This document shows, piece after piece, positions 60,579-64,000 of a stretch of DNA of 64,000 bases (positions within the stretch are counted from its first letter, which is position 1; every line of letters begins with the position of its first letter). The translations under genes were made by a program, and so were the position numbers. The notes under the pieces were generated by a model. The model was not told where the DNA came from and did no database searches. It saw only the letters and a list, made by a program, of their open reading frames with translations. The DNA comes from JAOPZW01 sp963803375 (GTDB lineage: Bacteria; Actinomycetota; Thermoleophilia; Solirubrobacterales; Solirubrobacteraceae), in NCBI GenBank assembly GCA_963803375.1, contig CAWDMB010000007.1:1-64000 (forward strand), given 5' to 3'.

Positions 60579-62492
60579 CTACCCGCGGGCGGCGAGCCCG
60601 GCGAAGACGTCGAGCGCCTCGGGGTTGGCGAGCGAGTCGCGGCTGACCACCTCGTCGGGCGCGCGGCCCATGAGGATCCGCTTGACCGGCAGCTCGAGGA
60701 CCTTGCCGCTCAGCGTGCGCGGGACCGCGGCGACATCGTGGATCTCGTCGGGCACGTGGCGCGGGGAGCAGTCCTCGCGAATCCGCGCGCGGATCGCGGC
60801 AACGAGCTCGTCGTCGAGCTCGGCGCCCGCGCGCAGGACCACGAACAGCGCCACCCAGCCGTCGGTGCCCTCCCGCGGGACGTCGACGACGAGCGCGTCC
60901 ACCACGTCGTCGAGCGCGAGCACCGCGCGATAGATCTCGCTCGTGCCCATCCGGATGCCGCCGCGATTGATCGTCGCGTCCGACCGGCCGCTGATGATCG
61001 CCGTGCCGCGCTCGGTGATCTCGATCCAGTCGCCGTGGCGCCAGACGCCGGGGAACATGTCGAAGTACGCCTCGCGCAGGCGCGAGCCGTCCTCGTCGCC
61101 CCAGAAGGCGATCGGCATCGACGGCATCGGCTTCGTGATGACGAGCTCGCCGACCTCGCCGATCACCGTACGGCCCTCCTCGTCCCACGCCTCGACGGCG
61201 GCGCCCAGCGAGCGCGCCTGCAGCTCGCCTTCGTGGACGGGCAGCGTCGGGACGCCGCCCACGAACGCCGTGCAGACGTCGGTGCCGCCGCTCGTCGAGA
61301 ACAGCCACGTGTCGGCACCGATGTGCTCGTAGACCCACGCGAAGCCCTCGGGTGCGAGCGGCGAGCCGGTCGAGCCGACCGCGTGCAGGGCCGAGAGGTC
61401 GCGGCCCTTTGCCGGGTCGACCCCGGCCTTCAGGCAGGCGCTCAGGTAGGCGGCGCTCGTGCCGAAGATCGTGATCCCGGCGCGCTCGGCGAGGTCCCAC
61501 AGCACGCCGAGGTCGGGCGTGGCCGGGTTGCCGTCGTAGAGGACGATCGACGCCGGCGTGAGCAGGACGCCGACGAGGAAGTTCCACATCATCCAGCCCG
61601 TCGTCGTGAACCAGAAGACGCGATCGTCCTCGTGGGCGTCGACATGGAGGTGGAGCTTCTTGAGGTGCTCGAGGAGGATGGCGCCCTGGCCGTGCACGAT
61701 CGCCTTCGGCAGCCCCGTCGTGCCCGAGCTGTAGAGGACCCAGAGCGGGTGGTCGAAGGGCAGCGAGGCGAACTCGAGGTCGCCCTCGCCGAGGAACCCG
61801 TCGGGCCAGCCCGAGCCGTCGAGGTAGCCCAGGCGCACGACGTGCTCGAGCGACGGGATCGCGCGCGCGATGCCCTCGACCGCGACCGAGCGGTCGAAGT
61901 CGCGCCCGCCGTAGCGGTACCCGTCGACGGCGATCAGGACCTTCGGCTCGATCTGCGCGAAGCGGTCGACGACCGAGCGCGCACCGAAGTCCGGCGAGCA
62001 CGACGACCACGTCGCGCCGATCGACGCGCACGCCAGCAATGCCGCGACGGCCTCGGGGATGTTCGGCGCATAGGCGACGACGCGGTCGCCGCGCTCGACG
62101 CCGAGCGCCCGCAGGCCCGCCGCGATCGCGGCCGTCTGCGCGCGCAGCTCGGCCCAGGTCCACTCGCCCGGCTCGCGCAGCTCGCTCGCGTGGCGGATCG
62201 CGACCGCCGCGCCGTCGCGGTCGCGGAAGATGTGCTCGGCGTAGGAGAGCTCGGCGCCTCCAAACCAGCGCGCGCCCGGCATCTCGGCGCTCGCCAGGAC
62301 CCGCTCGTACGGCGTGGCCGCGTGGACGTCGAAGTGCTCCCAGACCGCGGCCCAGAAGCCCTCGAGATCCTCGACCGACCAGCGCCGGAGCTCGTCGTAG
62401 GGCCCCTCGTGCCCGACGGCGCGAGCGAAGCGCGTCACCCAGGCGCGCTCGATCCGCTCGTCGCTCGGCGTCCACAGGACGCGGTCGCTCAT
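60579..62492 (-). CDS. Acetoacetate-CoA ligase
   Basis: 637 residues from ATG 62492 (MSDRVLWTPSDERIERA). ANL adenylation motifs: LYSSGTTGLPKAIVHGQG, GSTGSPLAPEGF, FSTSGGTDVCTAFVGG, WRHGDWIEITERG and SGRSDATINRGGIRMGTSEIYR, with the lysine in RTLSGKVLELPVKR. The acetoacetyl-CoA synthetase group matches better than acetate ligases (FWFTTTGWMMWNFLV). It activates acetoacetate, for ketone-body or polyhydroxybutyrate use. Confidence 0.9.
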   Translation of the reverse strand: MSDRVLWTPSDERIERAWVTRFARAVGHEGPYDELRRWSVEDLEGFWAAVWEHFDVHAATPYERVLASAEMPGARWFGGAELSYAEHIFRDRDGAAVAIRHASELREPGEWTWAELRAQTAAIAAGLRALGVERGDRVVAYAPNIPEAVAALLACASIGATWSSCSPDFGARSVVDRFAQIEPKVLIAVDGYRYGGRDFDRSVAVEGIARAIPSLEHVVRLGYLDGSGWPDGFLGEGDLEFASLPFDHPLWVLYSSGTTGLPKAIVHGQGAILLEHLKKLHLHVDAHEDDRVFWFTTTGWMMWNFLVGVLLTPASIVLYDGNPATPDLGVLWDLAERAGITIFGTSAAYLSACLKAGVDPAKGRDLSALHAVGSTGSPLAPEGFAWVYEHIGADTWLFSTSGGTDVCTAFVGGVPTLPVHEGELQARSLGAAVEAWDEEGRTVIGEVGELVITKPMPSMPIAFWGDEDGSRLREAYFDMFPGVWRHGDWIEITERGTAIISGRSDATINRGGIRMGTSEIYRAVLALDDVVDALVVDVPREGTDGWVALFVVLRAGAELDDELVAAIRARIREDCSPRHVPDEIHDVAAVPRTLSGKVLELPVKRILMGRAPDEVVSRDSLANPEALDVFAGLAARG

Positions 62493-62550
62493 GGCGGCGA
62501 TCCTAACCGGCGCTTGCCGTCCGGCCGGGCCGGCGTGTAGGACTGTGGCC

Positions 62551-63432
62551 ATGTCCACGTACCCCGTGACCTTCGAGCTGGACTATGTCGAGCCGCGCAG
62601 CCGCCTGACGACGTTCTTCCGCTGGCTGCTCGTCATCCCCCATCTCATCGTCTTGACGCTCTGGTCGATCGTCGCCGGCCTCGCGGTCCTCGCCGCGTGG
62701 TTCGCGCTCGTCTTCACCGCGCGCTATCCGCAGGGTCTGTACGACTTCGTCGCGGGCTTCCTGCGCTACAGCACGCGCGTGACCGGCTACGCCTACCTCG
62801 GCGTGGACCCCTACCCGCCGTTCACCGGCGGCGAGGAGCACGCGTACCCCGCGCGCCTGAACATCGCGCCGCCACTGGAGCGCTACAGCCGCCTGAAGGC
62901 CGGCTTCCGCTTCATCCTGGCGATCCCGATCGCGTTCATCGTCTACGCGATGCAGATCGTCTACCAGGTCGGCGCCTTCCTCGCCTGGTTCGCGATCCTG
63001 ATCCTCGGCCGCCAGCCCAAGGGCCTGCAGGACATGATCGCCCTGGGCGTCTCCTACCAGCAGCGGGCGTACGCCTACTTCGGGCTCATCACCGAGGACT
63101 GGCCGCCGTTCATCGATCGCCACACCGAGCTGGTCGAGCCCGGGCCGGCCTTCGGGGCGCTGCCGGACAGCGGGCCGCCCGCCGCGGCCGCGACGTCGCC
63201 GCCCACGCCGGAGGCGGAGGCCGAACCGGCCGAGCCGGCCGAGCCGGCCGCGCGGCCGGAAGCGGAGACCCAGCCCGCCGAGCCGCACTCCCCGCCGGAG
63301 GGGGACGCCCAGCTCGCCGAGCCGCCCGCCCCGCCGACCGACGAGCCGACCCCCGAGACCGAGCCGCCGCGCCCTCACGGCGACCCGATGCGCGACGAGC
63401 CCGACGAGGAGCCGCCGACCGTGCGCCAGTGA
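62551..63432 (+). CDS. DUF4389 membrane protein
   Basis: 293 residues from ATG 62551 (MSTYPVTFELDYVEPRSRLT). Two paired transmembrane units (LLVIPHLIVLTLWSIVAGLAVLAAWFALVFTARYPQGLYDF; LAIPIAFIVYAMQIVYQVGAFLAWFAILILGRQPKGLQDM) each end in a P.GL.D motif, the DUF4389 repeat. The C-terminal 90 residues are a Pro/Glu-rich disordered tail with repeated AEPAEP units. Function unknown. Confidence 0.87.
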   Translation: MSTYPVTFELDYVEPRSRLTTFFRWLLVIPHLIVLTLWSIVAGLAVLAAWFALVFTARYPQGLYDFVAGFLRYSTRVTGYAYLGVDPYPPFTGGEEHAYPARLNIAPPLERYSRLKAGFRFILAIPIAFIVYAMQIVYQVGAFLAWFAILILGRQPKGLQDMIALGVSYQQRAYAYFGLITEDWPPFIDRHTELVEPGPAFGALPDSGPPAAAATSPPTPEAEAEPAEPAEPAARPEAETQPAEPHSPPEGDAQLAEPPAPPTDEPTPETEPPRPHGDPMRDEPDEEPPTVRQ

Positions 63433-63539
63433 CGTCGCCGCCTTGCGCGGCCTGGGCGCCCGAAGCTGCGCAAATGCGTCCCGTTCGCTGATCTGCGGGT
63501 GCCGGCGAGCGGAGATCGTCCCACCGGCGGTAGCGCCCG

Positions 63540-64000
63540 CTATGCGGGGGTGATCGGCGTGCGCTTGCGCGGCCACTCGCGCGCCTTGCCGGCGGCCAGC
63601 GCGTAACGGCGCGCGAGCTCGGCGCGCAGGTCCTCGGGCTCGACCACCGCGTCGACGACGAGCTCGCTGGCCAGGTGCAGCAGGTCGACGTCCTCAGCGT
63701 ACTCGCGTCGCAGCTGCGCCGTGCGCCGCCCGCGCTCGTCGGGGTCCTCGATCGCCTGCAGCTGGTTGAAGAAGACGGCGTTGACGGCGGCCTGCGGGCC
63801 CATCACCGCGATCGACGCGCTCGGCAGGGCCAGGCAGCCGTCGGGCTCGAAGGCCGGCCCGCCCATCGCGTAGAGCCCCGCACCGTAGGCCTTGCGCACG
63901 ATGACGCTGAGCTTGGGCACCGTCGCCTCGCTGACCGCGCTGATCATCTTCGCGCCGTGGCGGATGATGCCGTGGCGCTCGACCTGCGTCCCGATCATGA
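63540..64000 (-). CDS. Acyl-CoA carboxylase carboxyltransferase subunit, C-terminal part
   Basis: Only the last 150 or so residues are inside the window; the 5' end lies beyond base 64000. KMISAVSEATVPKLSVIVRKAYGAGLYAMGGPAFEPDGCLALPSASIAVMGPQAAVNAVF is the C-terminal carboxyltransferase domain, and LASELVVDAVVEPEDLRAELARRYALA closes it. It is probably the beta subunit of an acetyl/propionyl/methylcrotonyl-CoA carboxylase. Confidence 0.88.
   Translation of the reverse strand, partial: MIGTQVERHGIIRHGAKMISAVSEATVPKLSVIVRKAYGAGLYAMGGPAFEPDGCLALPSASIAVMGPQAAVNAVFFNQLQAIEDPDERGRRTAQLRREYAEDVDLLHLASELVVDAVVEPEDLRAELARRYALAAGKAREWPRKRTPITPA

Overview
The window is a stretch of a very GC-rich chromosome (strong G/C at third codon positions, many GTG starts, 4-nt ATGA/GTGA gene overlaps). 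The gene set (recC-recB-recD order, DUF1918, HD-GYP proteins, F420/PPOX-type and DUF4389 proteins, acetoacetate-CoA ligase next to an acyl-CoA carboxylase, several single tRNA genes) points to an actinobacterium, most likely Thermoleophilia/Solirubrobacterales. That placement is inferred from gene content, not from a marker gene.

Layout. 1-10.8 kb holds ordinary chromosomal genes: a PAP2 phosphatase cut by the window edge, a secreted vWA/SpaA-like/DUF11 surface protein, a propionyl-CoA synthetase, a class-3 lipase, an MBL-fold protein, and a divergent TetR/MMPL-transporter pair with a double-palindrome control region. 10.86-21.05 kb is an integrated element in the 3' end of tRNA-Glu(CTC), bounded by a 34-bp direct repeat. 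It carries a frameshifted tyrosine integrase, two HTH/excisionase-like proteins, a RecA-like ATPase, a chain of small zinc-ribbon proteins, terminase large subunit, a prohead protease fused to an FtsH-like HEAAH domain, and a TumE-like toxin-antitoxin pair. No portal, capsid or tail gene is recognisable. It looks like a phage satellite or a stripped prophage and is the most interesting part of the window.

21.2-34.7 kb returns to metabolism: tRNA-Leu(CAG), a GH38 alpha-mannosidase, an HMG-CoA-lyase-like protein, an FHA protein, galactokinase, an HD-GYP protein, a class I HMG-CoA reductase, an amidohydrolase, an ArsP-like permease with a YHS tail and an isochorismatase-fold hydrolase. The first of two almost identical IS256-family insertions follows (34,768-36,186). 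36.3-40.6 kb has DUF1918, enoyl-CoA hydratase and a compact sigma factor / helical protein / ImmA-IrrE protease operon. 40.7-49.5 kb is the recCBD operon.

49.5-55.0 kb is an accessory island with heavy decay: a truncated gene, a pRiA4b-ORF3 protein, a frameshifted small gene, a PIN-like toxin with a MerR/DUF433 antitoxin, the C-terminal stub of an integrase, an Mrr restriction endonuclease with an in-frame stop, and the second IS256 copy. It abuts a tRNA-Pro/Gly/Trp cluster. 55.5-64 kb holds a patatin phospholipase, two further tRNA-Leu genes, a PPOX-fold protein, a VOC protein, an acetoacetate-CoA ligase / amidase / inositol-monophosphatase operon, a DUF4389 membrane protein and the C-terminal end of an acyl-CoA carboxylase carboxyltransferase.

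Several apparent frameshifts (integrase, HTH gene, small island gene) sit in GC-dinucleotide or homopolymer tracts, so sequencing error must be excluded before they are called true decay.
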